This document shows, one piece after another, positions 46,101 through 57,084 of a stretch of DNA of 64,000 nucleotides. The DNA is taken from assembly GCA_024345305.1 (NCBI GenBank), contig BRON01000002.1, positions 3,100,001 through 3,164,000 on the forward strand, written 5' to 3'. The stretch's first letter is position 1, and each line of letters begins with the position of its first letter. The DNA is from Mrakia gelida. Taxonomy: Eukaryota > Basidiomycota > Tremellomycetes > Cystofilobasidiales > Mrakiaceae. The position numbers were made by a program, and so were the translations under genes. Below the pieces are notes generated by a model. The model made no database searches and was not told the DNA's origin. It saw only the letters and a program-made list of their open reading frames with translations.

Positions 46101-46432
46101 TTTACGAGAGGGTAGAGGGTGCCAATTTACCTTGTTCCCAGCCCTCCTAGCATCTGAACTCTTGCTTCCTTCCCTGATTTTGATGAGTGATCCCGAGGGA
46201 AGATGATGTCGACCTCGAGTCGAGTCCCTCCCCTCTGCTCCTCTTGCTCCCGACCTTTCTCCTTCCCCTTCTTCTCCTTCGCGACTAGAGGGGATCCCTT
46301 GGAAGCTGAGGAGGACCGTCCAACTGTGCGAGAGGATGAGGAGTGGGATGAGGATGGAGTGCTGGCTGTGAAGGAGGAGTGTTCGAGGAAGGAAGACAGA
46401 GCTGATCCGGAGCTACGTCGATTAGAGCTCAT
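43153..46432 (-). CDS. arrestin-like protein with long disordered C-terminus
   Basis: ATG at 46432, stop TGA at 43153-43155, about 900-950 aa over several exons. The N-terminal 60 aa are Ser-rich. Beta-strand segments typical of an arrestin N-lobe follow: GGTRLEVDIIFP, GCIVRAVEITYEV, TVFDFTCYSSLRIHHQTHRIVLPTPLFIPL, FYLPFATLTSSVSATVEVVNLP. The second lobe has CVISVSEF.PFDSPSFEFSIRVRSR, ALEFAVEQVEKYR and GLKIRILC, then TVILLNSPLRFVATPG. The rest is Ser/Pro disorder with a PHPHPHPH repeat and a THTHTHAR run. Fungal alpha-arrestins guide the Rsp5 ubiquitin ligase to membrane transporters. I see no clear PPxY motif, so that link is by family only. Exon joins between 44.9 and 45.9 kb are approximate. 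Confidence 0.65.
43739..43773. repeat. GAGGAT hexanucleotide repeat (His-Pro codons on minus strand)
   Basis: Tandem GAGGATGAG units in the arrestin-like gene encode alternating Pro-His on the minus strand. It is in frame and adds only whole codons, so copy number could vary between strains without breaking the protein. Confidence 0.75.
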
Positions 46433-47001
46433 TTTGGGACGGACGAGGGAGGGAGGAGGTTGACCGAAACGAGAGTGAAAGGGGAATGGAGGACCTTGGA
46501 CCAGTGGCGACCGTGTAGTGGTGGTGGTGGAGAGAGGGTAGAAGGAAGGAGGGAGTGAAGGAAGGAAGGAAGGTTGGGAGAGAGAGCGAGGGAGTCGACC
46601 TGTCGTCGAAGTTTCAACTCTTCAAAGGGGGTAGGAGCGGTAGACGTTTGCTGGGTTTCTCCTCTTCACGTGGCGTATCCAGTCTAGGCCTGTTTCATAG
46701 ACCGGACGAGTTGGGGGCGTACGAGGGGAAGGGGGGAAGCCAGCCGAGGGGAGGAGGAGGAGGAAGGGGGAGATGCGAGTTGGAGGTGAAGGGTCGCTTC
46801 GGCTCTCAAACACGCCCGAAGGTTCGTTTTCCGTCACTAGCTCGAAATGAAAATCTTCACGTTTCTGTACTCAAGTGATCATGATGCTCACAGCTGCTCG
46901 CTGATGAACTTTCAGGTCTCAAGGACAAGTAGACAGCTCGTCTGGATCGACTTGAAGGGTCTGATCGAAACGCAAAAAGGTCAACCCATCGAGATCGCGT
47001 C
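46433..47001. other. intergenic: arrestin-like gene promoter and NUP133 3' UTR
   Basis: A 569-bp head-to-tail spacer on the minus strand. The part nearest the arrestin start is GA-rich on plus (CT-rich on minus). No ORF with family features or splice logic seen. Confidence 0.4.
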
Positions 47002-50000
47002 CTACTCCTCGACCAACTCATCCGCCTCATCGCTCTCCTCCCCCTCCTTGATCAGCCTCTCCACCTCCCCAGCCCACTCCGTCAACCGACCATCTCCCTC
47101 GATGAACCTCTTGAGCTTGTCGTCCTCCGCTCGAACGTCCTGCCAGAGAGCTTCGATCTCGTCCGCGCTCGCCTCCGAGAACCGAGCGGCCAGTTCTGCT
47201 GGAGATGCTGAAGAGGAGAGGACGGCTTGCTGAGGGGTGAGGGGAGGTGTAGGAGACTCGATATCTGTACAGAGAAGAAGAGCAACGAGTCAGATGGTGT
47301 GTTCGGTTTGAGACGCGTCGAGGGACGTGAGGAGGTCGTGCGAAAGAACTGACCAGGAAGGACGGAATGTGTTTGGTAGAGAGCCGTCGACCGAAGGATA
47401 CCCTCGAGCTGTTGATCAGCGAGATTGCTTGTCGAAGCGAGACCAGACCAGCTGGAGGAAGAGGATGGAAGACGAGAGGAAGGGTCAGAGATCTCGCGGT
47501 TCGGCAGCAGTCGAGGCGAAGGTGGACAGGTCTCACTCATCTCGAATCAAGATTCTCCTCCAGATGGAAAGGAGAGCAACGTGAGCTCGGCCTTCAGGAA
47601 TGTCCTGTTGTAGTCAGGGAGATGGGAGAGGGGGTGATCAGATTCGACGCGAGAGGAGGTACGCGAGCGAAGAGGGGGAGGAAACAACACGAACCCTGGC
47701 TCGTGAAAGGACGTCGAGAGCGATAGCGAAATCTCCAGTCTGATCCTCCTGCTGGTTGGCCTTGAGGGTCAAAAGGTCGACGAGATCCTCAGCTTGAAGG
47801 GTCTTCCCAGAGACGAGATCCTTTCCGAGCTTGACGAAGAGCTGTGAATTGAGGGAGGCAAGGTCAGCGACGCGTTTCATTCAGCTCGACACCGAGAAGG
47901 ATGATGAGGATGTACAGCTCGGAGAGCAGGGAACTCGGTGAGATGAGGAGCCAGAGATCGAGTAGCGAGCTCGACGGCCTCGTCGACGTTGGACTGGTAC
48001 TGAAGAGGGTGAGACGCGACGGCTTGCTGGAAGAGCGTTCGCAGCTTCGAGTGAACCGATATCAGGTCGAGACGATCGTCGATACCTGAGGAAGGGGAGA
48101 ATAACGAGTCAGTGATAGATCGAGACATGTAAAGAGAAGGGAGGTCGAGACGAGGAGCTCACCATCGAGAACCTTCCTCGATTCGGGCGAAGGATTCGAG
48201 TCCTGGCTGATCTTGACGACTTGGCAGAGCTTGCTGATGCTCAACATCAACTGAACGTGGAGGAAACGTCGAAGAGAAAGGTCAGTCGATGTAAGAGAAG
48301 GAGGAGGAGGAATCAACGAACCTGCTTGTCTGCGAGCTTGAACTCCTGCTCCGACTCCTTCAGCAACGACTTCGAAGCCTGATCATACCGATTCGTCGCG
48401 AGGTCGTGGATCCAAGCGATCCGAGGGTTATCCGACGAGTCGAGGAACGAGAGAAGGAGGTTGCTGTAGACCTCGTCCTGGGTGAGGAGAGTCTTGAGTT
48501 TGCCTGTGAATGCGAAACGGACGACGCGTCAGTTTCGACTCGTCGTTCCTTCGGACGAGTGCAGGAGCAACGGAAAAGTTACGTACCCTGCTCGATGTAC
48601 CACTGGTAAAGCTGGAAAGCAAACTCCTCCTTGAACTTCTCGATGTAGTGCTGAGTCTTGGACGACGAGCCGATTTGAGGATCGTTGACGAGTTCGACGA
48701 GCGCTCGGAAGTCGTGATGGTTCTCGGCGAGCTCGTAGGCTTGGGCGGAGCGACCGATTCGGACTACAGTGGAGAGAAGAAATGATAGTCAGTCGCGATG
48801 TCCGAGAAGACGTCGAAGAAAGAAAGAAAGGAGAGAGGGACCGACCGAGAGCGTGAATAACCCGAGGTCGAACGGCGAGCCATCGTTCGCTGAGAGCGTT
48901 CGCTTCTCGATCGTTGTTTCCTTCCGAGTAATTCAGAACACTGTCGGGTGAAGATCAACGACGAAGTTGAGTTAGCAGGAGCGTCTCGAGGGGGGACGAA
49001 GGACGCGAGAGACGAGACCGAAACGACGGGGAGACTCACGTCGACAGATGCCTCAACCGATCCTCGAACCCTTGACACAACGCCGCTCCCAGCTCGCAAA
49101 GCTGATCCTTCAACTCTCTCTGCACACTCTGTCCAGCACTGAGCTCTCCTACAGCTCCACTCGCTCCCTCTCCACCGCTCCCAGCAGCCGTTCGGAACTG
49201 AACTGGCTCCTCGTCGAGGGACGATCCGAACTCCCTCGATCGTTCGCGGATGATGGTTTCCGTGAGGGAGACGAGATGTTCCAGAGCATCGAGGATGGAG
49301 GGAGTGCAGGTCCAAGGTTCCAGGAGGGATTCTGAGCGGAGGATTCCATACTTCGTCGAGGCTTCTTCGCGGTGTCGGAAGGAGGCTCGGAGGGTGGTCT
49401 GGAGACGAGGGAATGGGTACGACGGTCAGGACACGGTTCGAGCGATATTGAGGAAAGGGGAGTCCGCAAACAGAGAGAGAGGAGAGGCACTCACGAGGAA
49501 GACTCGGTTCGCTTCGATAAGCCATTTCGAGGTCGACTGGATCGAAGGCGAAGGCTCGAGAGCTGTTCGAAGGTGGTTCGAGACTTGATCGAGGACGGAT
49601 GCGAGTTCACGAGACTATAGAAGAAACGTCAAGAGTCAGCTCAAGTCGATGGAAAGAGACGCGACGCGGAAGGAATGGAACGAACCTTGGTCCTGAAGAA
49701 CAGCCGGACGACGTCCTCTCCAGCTCCGAATCCGAACTGCTGCATCACCGTTGCGATCCCGTCCGAGAGGAGACCCTTCGGTGTTCCAGTGAGAGCCTCG
49801 CCGCTGCAGCAGATACACGAGGAACCAGTGGTCAGCCTCGAGTGGGAGGGAAGAGAGGTCGAGGAGACGAGACGAACCTCATCCTGGCATTCTGATAAGT
49901 CCAGAGCTCAGCACAGGCTCTCAGCTTCTCCATGTCCCACGAGATCTTCCTCCGACTCGATTGGGAGAGCTGAAAAAGCGAGTGTAAGAGGTCGGTCAGC

Positions 50001-52674
50001 GAACTCGCTCGTTTCAACTCGCGACGGTCGTCGGAAGCTGCTAACCTTTCCAAGCAACCCGTTCTCCGTGATAAACCCGATCAGTCCCTTCAGTCTGTTG
50101 AGACGATCTCCGATCTGGGTTCGAAGGTCGAGGATGGCGGGCATGTTCGGCGAGCCTGACGCAAACGAGAAGAGAGAAGACGCGTCAGTGAGGCGTTGGT
50201 CGAGATCGAAGAGAAGAAATGAGCACGGTCTACTCACTCGACGAAAGTATCTCCGTGCTGACCTGCTCGGCAGCAAGCATGAGGTTTCCGTCGTATCCGG
50301 CGAAGAGTTGGAAGGAGAGAGGGTTCTGCTTTCGAGACAGGGACAAGAACGGAGAGGTTCAGCTCGAGTCGATAAAGAAGGACCAAGATAGTAAACTCAC
50401 CTCAGGACGATCACCGTAGAAGATAGCTTGCTCGATCTTGGACTTCAGACGAGCCGTCGCTGTTGACGCACGACTGTAGAGGAAGAGGGTAGCGCGTCAG
50501 CGAGCCTCGTCGTTCTCCTTTGACGTCGCTCATTGAAAACCGAGGGAAGGCGACTCACTCTCCGGCATCCTCCAAAGCACCCTTCAGCTTCACTCCAACA
50601 CTCAGCACTCCGCTATCCTTCGTGATCACAACAACCTCAGTTCTCTCGCTCGTCGTCGGCGCGCTGCTCAATCCGATTCCCAAGAACGCGTTTCTCGCTT
50701 GATCCTTGAGAGTGATGGCTTCCTCGTAGGGAGATTCAGTGGTGGAGAGTGAGACAACGAGAATCGAGGAGGGAAGAATGATGAAGGCGGTGTTGGACGA
50801 AGGGGGGATGATGAAGGACGGGAGGGGAAGAGGACGAGGGTCGATGTTCTGAGCGAGGACGACGAAACGGAAGAGAGAAGGTCAGCGGATGGTCCTGCTT
50901 CCTGTTTCCACTCTTTGATCGACGTCTCGAGTCGAGCAGAGGGTAGCTGAAGCGTGACGAGGCTCAAGGGGAAGGAAGAGAAGCGCGGCTCACCATCTTA
51001 AACTCGCACCCAACCAACCTCCCCACCTCCATCTCCCCACTCCCACCGAACCTCACAATCCCAACCGCAAAACTCCTCTCTTCTCCAACCTTCCCACCTC
51101 GCTCATCTCCAAACCCAGCCTTCCACCTCCTCTCGTCCACGTAGCTAACCAACACGGCGACCTCTCCCTTCTCCTCCTCCATCACCTCAACTCCATGAAG
51201 CTCCAAACTGACATCCAAGCCCGACTCTCCACCCTCTCCACCTCCAAGCAAGCTCGAGATACCGTCAAGGATGTTGTGCTCCGAGACGAGGAAGGGCGTT
51301 CTCGAGTTGGACGCGAGCCGCCATCGTTGGAGGTTGGGCGTGGTGAGGACGAAGATCTCTTGCGAGAGGGGAGCGAGGGCGATGGAGATGGGTGGGTGGT
51401 CTGAGGCGGAGTGTTGGGTTGAGGAGGAGCCGGAGGGGGTGGAGGGGGTGGAGGGCGAGGAGCGGAAGAAGCGTGAGAGGAGACCTGAGGAGGAGGAGGA
51501 GGAGCGAGGGAAGGGAGTCGTGGTGATGGTTGTTCGACCTGAAGGGTGGGAGAGAGTGAGGAGGTGGAGGTGGGCGAAGGAGGTGGTGAGGATGTAGAGT
51601 CCGGGCTGAATAAAACCGAGATGTTGGTGGCAGGGTAGGGGAGGTGGTCAGTTCGAGGCGAGGGCTGAGAGATGAGCTCATCCTCGTCCGTCGACGAGCT
51701 GGCCCGATCAAAGACTGAAGAAGAAGACTCACCTCAACCTCCTTGATATCCATGACATCCTCGTCATCTCCCAGACCAGTGACGTCTCCAGAAACAAATC
51801 GCTCCCCACCTCCCACGAGAGCTTGGCTGACTCCCTCCCAGAATCGGACCTCTCCCTGAGGCGAGACGACGAGGACGCCTGGTTCTCGACCTGCTGGGTG
51901 ACGAACGAGTTGCGAGTGGCAGAGAGAAGAGGTTGAGGGGACAGGGAAGGCGTAGAGAGTGGGCGAAGAGGAGTAGGACTTCTGGAAGAGGGCGAATGGA
52001 GAAAGCAAAGGGAGGGAAGGAGGAAGGAGGTGAGCTCGAGTCGGTCGCGTTTTCAAGCTGGCTGGAAGGCTGGATGAAGGACGGAGACGAACCTTGAGGT
52101 AGTTCCAGACGAAAAGATAGGAGTGAGTGATGAGAGTGGCGAATCCAGAGGTAGCGTCCAGAGATCCAGAAAGGGCGGTGGTGTAGAGATCTGAGGGAGG
52201 GAGGCGAAGGGAAGGGGAGGAAGGAGGTGAGGTCAATCAACAGCTCTTCTCGACTCCTTGAGCTCTCGCACGAGATTAAAGCTCACCTGCAGTTTTGAGA
52301 AGCTGCTCTACCTCGGCTGGTAGACCTCCTTGCTCGAAGACCTCGTGTCTAGCGTCCTTGACCCAGATCTTGCTGTCTCGTCCGTCGCCTCGAGTTTGAG
52401 TTGTTGCTCCTCCGTAGTCGGACGCTGCTCCATCCATCTGCTCGTCTCCTCCCTCAACAGAACCAGCGTACTGAACAACCCGGAGAGAGGAAGAAGCTCG
52501 TTGTTGAGCTGGGGGAGGTTGAAGGGATTGGTTGAAGGAGAGAGGGGAGGAAGGCGAGGAGGAGGATGGAGAGAGAGCTCCGTTGAAGGAGGGAGGAGCT
52601 GGGGAAGGAGATCCTGTCGCTCCTGCTTTACGAGCTGGGCGTCGACGAGGAGTACCCGTGGTGGAAGAAAACAT
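47002..52674 (-). CDS. NUP133: nucleoporin Nup133 (Y-complex)
   Basis: About 1,400 aa in roughly twenty short exons; ATG 52674 (MFSSTTGTPRRRPARK), stop TAG 47002-47004. A disordered, Pro/Ser-rich head of about 90 aa is followed by a beta-propeller: KIWVKDARHEVFEQGGLPAEV, GFATLITHSYLFVWNYLK, VLVVSPQGEVRFWEGVSQAL, GLYILTTSFAHLHLLTLSHP. The C-terminal half is all helical (RWLAVRPRVIHALVRIGRSA, AYELAENHHDFRALVELVN, NPRIAWIHDLATNRYDQASK, ELFVKLGKDLVSGKTLQAEDL) and ends with an acidic helix. This is the Nup133/Nup155-like N-terminal plus C-terminal architecture. The protein is a scaffold of the nuclear pore outer ring. The membrane-binding ALPS motif cannot be judged by eye. Terminal exons are well placed; some inner joins are approximate. 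Confidence 0.85.
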
Positions 52675-52868
52675 CCAGAAGCTGTCTCTGTGGGTTCTTT
52701 GGGGGTTGGAATCGAGATGGGGGGTGGAAGCGAACGGGACGAAGCTGAGCTCGAAAGGATGAAAGCGAAATCTCGTTGAGCTCCCCTCCTCCTTCCCTCC
52801 GTCCGCATCTTCCCTTCTCTTTCTTTCTTTGTTCTCGCCGTATCGCTCCTTTACAGCTACCTGGAATC
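52675..52868. promoter_or_regulatory. divergent promoter NUP133 / F-box-like copy D
   Basis: A 194-bp spacer with both genes starting outward. Unlike pairs A-C, it shows no visible similarity to the duplicated spacer, so copy D sits next to an unrelated partner. Confidence 0.5.
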
Positions 52869-54075
52869 ATGTCAATTGCTGTGAGCTCAAAGAATCGCCA
52901 ACTTTGGAAGGCTGGATCGCTCAAGCTGACCTCTTCCCTCGCCCTCCCTCCTCCGCCTCGACCCTCTCCTTCTTCAGCGATCTCTTCCTTGGGAGATGCT
53001 TCAGCACATCTTCTCCCATTGCGATCAACCTACCCTCGCCGCCATCTCCCTCGTCTCCTTCGCCTGCTGGGAACTCGCGAGTCCCATCCTCTACGAAACA
53101 GTGAAGATCGTCAACTTGGACGGACTTGCCTCCCTCTTCTACCTCATGAGCTCGCTCTTCCCCTCCTCTTCTTTCCTTTTCGTCGAGGCTGATCACTCTA
53201 CCGCTGTAATCATCGTATCGCAGGAACCCTCTCTCCCCTCCGATCGTCTTCGCTCATCCCCATCCCTCCTCGGTCGAATCAAGACGCTCTCGCCCGAGCT
53301 CCAAACCACGACTCAGACGAGAGGACCTCCCTTCGATCTTCCCGAAGACGAGTACGAGACCGAGGATCAAAACGCGATAAGACTTGGAAGTCCACCCCTC
53401 GTCTCTTCCCTCCCCGAACCTCATCGGCTCCTCTCTTTTACGAGCTCGACAGGAACGAGGTCCCTTCCTCTTCACCACCTCATCCTCCCCAACTGGACGT
53501 ACCGAACCCCCGTCCTTCAGGACTTCTTCCCCAGTCAAATCTTTCCCTTCCTCAACCCCACCACCGTCTTCTTCCGAAGGATCTCTACCTGTCCAGCTCA
53601 ACAAGCCTGCTGGATCTACGAGGAGTCGCCCGTCCCATGGTGCAGCACGGGAGGTTACTACTCCTCCGTTTTTCTCTCCAGATGGACGAACCTCGAACGA
53701 ATCTCGATGGAAGGGATGAGCGTTCTTTGCGAGGGGGACGAACGTTTTCAGGAGGATTGGTGGCAAGAGTCTCCCTGTTCGATCTGGGCGGAAGAACATC
53801 TCGAGGAGGGGCGGAAGAGAGGGTTCGAGTTGGTGTTCGATTTCGCGTTCGGTCCTTGGAGCTTCGAGGACCTGACCAAGGGTTCTTCCGGCGCTCGAGA
53901 CAAGACGTTGTCGATTTTGGATCTAGGAGGCCTGGGGGAGGAGATGGTGAGGTTGATGCCCGGTCTGAAGGTTGTGGTGAAGGTGAAGGAAGGAGACGAG
54001 GGAGTCGCAGAGGAGGCCATCGCGAAGGGTGCGGAGGAGTGGATGCAGCCTTTCATCACAGTCGAGGTCGTTTAG
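52869..54075 (+). CDS. F-box-like protein, type 2, solo copy D (lost second intron by donor mutation)
   Basis: Exon 1 is 52869-52880 (Met-Ser-Ile-Ala, 12 nt as in its paralogues); exon 2 runs uninterrupted 52978-54075; 369 aa. The F-box-like part reads LPWEMLQHIFSHCDQPTLAAI, then SLVSFACWELASPILY. At the place where A2, B2 and C2 have the donor of intron 2, this copy has ATGAGC (53146-53151). The 78 nt that correspond to the intron (53146-53223) are a multiple of three and have no stop. The C-terminal body is intact, with FLSRWTNLERI and a VVVKVKEGDEGVAEEAI helix. No type-1 partner lies beside it. Confidence 0.75.
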
Positions 54076-54593
54076 CTTTTCATTACGCTCTTATGCACGT
54101 TTTTGATTCACCTCGAATCGACTTTGGAGAAAGGGGGGAGGAGGCAGAGGCTCAGCTTCGAGAACCAGTCGCGTCGAAGGGACGCGTTTTGTTCGTCGCT
54201 CTTCGCTGAGGACCGCTCCAGCGCAAGATCAAGAACGCGTGCGAGAGTAATGAATCATATCAAGTGTGCTGCAGCGTCGGGCTTTACGATTCCCTTCCTG
54301 AGGACGAGGAGTCGCAGGCGGCGAGTCTGCTTCTCGACGCGTCGATCCTCGTCCTCTCCTCCGTGCCGCCTCGACGAAGCAACACGACGACCATCACATC
54401 TGCATCAACCTAAGCCAGCCCAATCATTTGGTCCAAGATGGGTATCAACGGCTCAGGCTCATGTCGAACAAGGTAATCTTGTGGGACGAGGAAAGGGAGA
54501 CATGTCGTTTTGATACCTTTCCGAGTTACAGCGACTGTGGGAGACGAGAGGTCGTTATCGTTATCGTTACTGGACTATGTACGACAAAAACTA
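54076..54593. other. convergent intergenic region
   Basis: A 518-bp tail-to-tail spacer between copy D and copy C1. ACGCGT motifs lie near 54184, 54235 and 54337. A GTTATCGTTATCGTTA repeat (about 54553-54568) and GTTACAGCGAC next to it are shared with the 3' flanks of B1 and A1. No gene seen. Confidence 0.45.
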
Positions 54594-55654
54594 CTACTCG
54601 ATACCCTCGAACTTCCCCTCCGTGCCGTCCTCCGAAACAAAAGCGAACAACGGAAGAAGCCTCCTCTCCAACGACGACAATCCTCGAGCGACTCTCCCGC
54701 TGACCTCCTCTCTAAAACTCTCCTCCATCTCGGGTGCGAACTCTCCACTGATCCTGAACTCGATCCTCTCGACGTCCGCTAGGAATCGCTCGTCCTCCTT
54801 CAGATCCGATGGGAGGAAGAGCGCCATGGCTGACTTGACTCCTGCCTTGTCTGAACAAGCGGGGACTTCGACGACGAGGACTTTGAAGGACAAGCCCGAG
54901 CAGGAGACTTTTCCGCTTCCATCAGCAGCCTTGTCACTCCAGAGGCAGTCACGGAAGACTATCCTCTCGAGGTTCTCCCACGACTGAGGATCGAACCCGA
55001 GGTGCTCAGCGAGGGTCCAACCGTAACCAAAGTCGATGATAGGAAACCGGTCACCCCAGTATGATTCCCGTTCTCGGTGATTGGCGACGAGTTGGGCGAT
55101 GGGGAGTTGGGAGAGGATGTGTTTGAGAGGAGAACGGTGGGAGCCGGAAAGTTGGAAGCACTCGAGGAAGAGGGTCGAGCAGCGAGGGAGGAGGAGGGAG
55201 GGAATTTGGAAGTCTGGCTCGAGAAGGGAGCGAAGAGAGAGGAGTTGGTTAGAACAAGAAGCTGGAGATGTCTCTTAGATGCAACAGCATGAAGCGATGT
55301 GAATGGGAAGAGCTAACCTTCCCAGGGAATCACCTCGTTGTGAACTCCTCCTCCGAGCCTGAGCTCTCGAACGAACGACCCAACCTTGAGCCCTCTCGTC
55401 GTCTTCGTTCCCTGCCCGAAAAGGCCCCCCAGACCGAACAACCTCTTCCAATGGGTGGTGGCTGTTGACCTGCTCTCCATTCCAGTGAGATCCACAATTC
55501 GGTAGAGCAGAGGGATTCCGAGGTCGTTGAGAAGGGTGCAGGTTCGAAGGACGGCCGCTCGTTGAGGAGATCGAGGAGTATCGAGGAGGACGAGTTTGAG
55601 GATCTCGAGGAGGACGTCCGAGGGAAGGGAGGCGAGGGTTCGTCGGCTGGCCAT
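54594..55654 (-). CDS. F-box-like protein, type 1, copy C1 (intact)
   Basis: Two exons, 55318-55654 (337 nt) and 54594-55213 (620 nt), intron 55214-55317; 318 aa, phases close. The F-box-like motif is LPSDVLLEILKLVLLDTP, followed by AAVLRTCTLLNDLGIPLLYRIV, which has the hydrophobic spacing of SCF adaptors. The C-terminal body has WENLERIVFRDCLW, LSFKVLVVEVP, VERIEFRISGEFAPEMEESF and ARGLSSLERRLLPLFAFVSE. It is the only uninterrupted type-1 member and serves as the reference for broken copies A1 and B1. Substrate recognition presumably lies in the C-terminal 200 aa, for which I recognise no named repeat. Confidence 0.75.
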
Positions 55655-55852
55655 GGTTTGAGCTCGGAGTAGACCAGATGGAAGGAAGGGAGAAGGAAGA
55701 AGTGAAGGGAAGGGAAGGGGAAGATGGACGTCGAGCTCAAACTCACGAGTTCGTCGAGCTCGCCTTCTTGTCCTCCAGCGGCTTCTTCCCCTTCTCGCAC
55801 TTTTCCTCGGATCCACTCCAAACCTCTTCCCAGACCCTCTCGAGATTCAACT
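55655..55852. promoter_or_regulatory. shared divergent promoter, F-box-like pair C
   Basis: A 198-bp spacer between C1 (55654, minus) and C2 (55853, plus), homologous along its length to the pair A spacer in the same orientation. It includes the 129-nt open block from ATG 55724 with no indels relative to pairs A and B. Confidence 0.6.
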
Positions 55853-57042
55853 ATGTCTACCGACGTGAGCGCAACTCGTTTTGCTCTCAGTCTGCAGTCG
55901 TACGAGTAGATTCTGTTGAGCTCACCTTCCCTCCTTCCCTCCCTCCTCCTCCCTCCCTCCAGCTCTCCTCCCCCTCTTCGAACACCTCCAACGACCCCGT
56001 GATCCTTCCCTGGGAGACGCTTGGCCACATCTTTTCTTTCTGCGACCGACCCACGCTGGTCGCTCTCTCGCTCGTCTCGTTCGGATGCTGGGAACTCGCG
56101 GGACCGATCCTGTATCAGAACGTCGAGATCGTTCACTTGGACGGACTCGCCTCCCTCTTCTTCGTCGTGAGTTGAACTCCCTCTTTTTTTTGGAGAGCAA
56201 TCGAGACTCGGAGTTGAAGTTGGAGCTTGAGGTATATCGATGGATTGAAGGTCTTACAGCGAGGACAGAACTGACCCTCTCGTTCCTCTGTCACTTCAGG
56301 ACGTCGTCCCTTCCTCCCTTCGTCTCCAACAAGCCCCCTCCCTCCTCTCTCGAATCCGAGTCCTCGTCGTTGACATCCGAAGCCAAGATCAGAAGAGGGA
56401 ACCGATCTTTGATCTGCCATCCGTCAACGAGGAAGAGGAGGAGGACTTCGGCGGTTGCTCCCTCCTCCTCCCCCATCGACTCCTCGCCTTCACCTCGTCC
56501 CCTCTCCTCATCCGATCCCTCATCCTTCCTTTCGGACATAACGACCACTCTTCGGCTTCCTGGCTCTTCAACTCTTCCCCTACCTTTCTCCCATCGAGGT
56601 CCTCCATATCTCCGTCTCCTACAAGCGCCACCCTTGGTTCTACACCTCGATGTACTCGCCTACGGACTTCCTCGCTCGCTGGACCGACCTCGAACGAGTC
56701 ACCTGGGTAGGGTGCTGCCTCACCATCATCCCCCCCTCACCGGACGCGTACAGGGAGGATCCGCTCTACTCGTTCTGGAGGCCGCCTCTCGAGGAGAATG
56801 GGAAGCGACCGCTCGAGATGGTCTTCACCTGGGACGCCACCTTTGGGGAGGAAGCTCTTGGATTCCGACTGAAGGTGGGAGGGGTGTCCCAAGAGCTGGC
56901 GAGTGCGGTTGATTTGAGGGTGGTCTTGACGGTGCGGAAGGAGGAGGAAAAGGTCGCGAAGGAAGAGGTTGAGAAACTGGACGAGTGGAGCAAGAAGTTG
57001 GTGAGAGTGAGCACGCAGTTGGTGAGGGTGAAATTAGTCTAG
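55853..57042 (+). pseudogene. F-box-like protein, type 2, copy C2 (frameshift in exon 3)
   Basis: Exons 55853-55864 (12 nt), 55963-56166 (204 nt) and 56300-57042. The F-box-like part is intact (LPWETLGHIFSFCDRPTLVAL; SLVSFGCWELAGPILY). In exon 3 the frame is sound up to about 56548. From 56551 on, the conserved residues (LARWTDLERVTWVG, the PLYSFWRPP segment, the DLRVVLTVRKEEEK helix) sit in the next frame, one base short relative to A2. Without correction the frame ends near 56705, losing about 110 residues. There is no splice site that would absorb it. Either a recent inactivation or a read error. Confidence 0.65.
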
Positions 57043-57084
57043 TGATGCTCGATTTGGTCCACGCGTGTATGAGATCTCTTGCTT

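Noticed and set aside
53146..53223. AT-AG (U12-type) intron in copy D
   Set aside because: The donor lacks the ATATCC U12 consensus; a single G-to-A change of an ordinary GTGAGC donor explains it, and the read-through frame is open.
54553..54568. GTTATC repeat as a transposon end
   Set aside because: No terminal inverted repeats, target-site duplications or transposase remnants were seen nearby.
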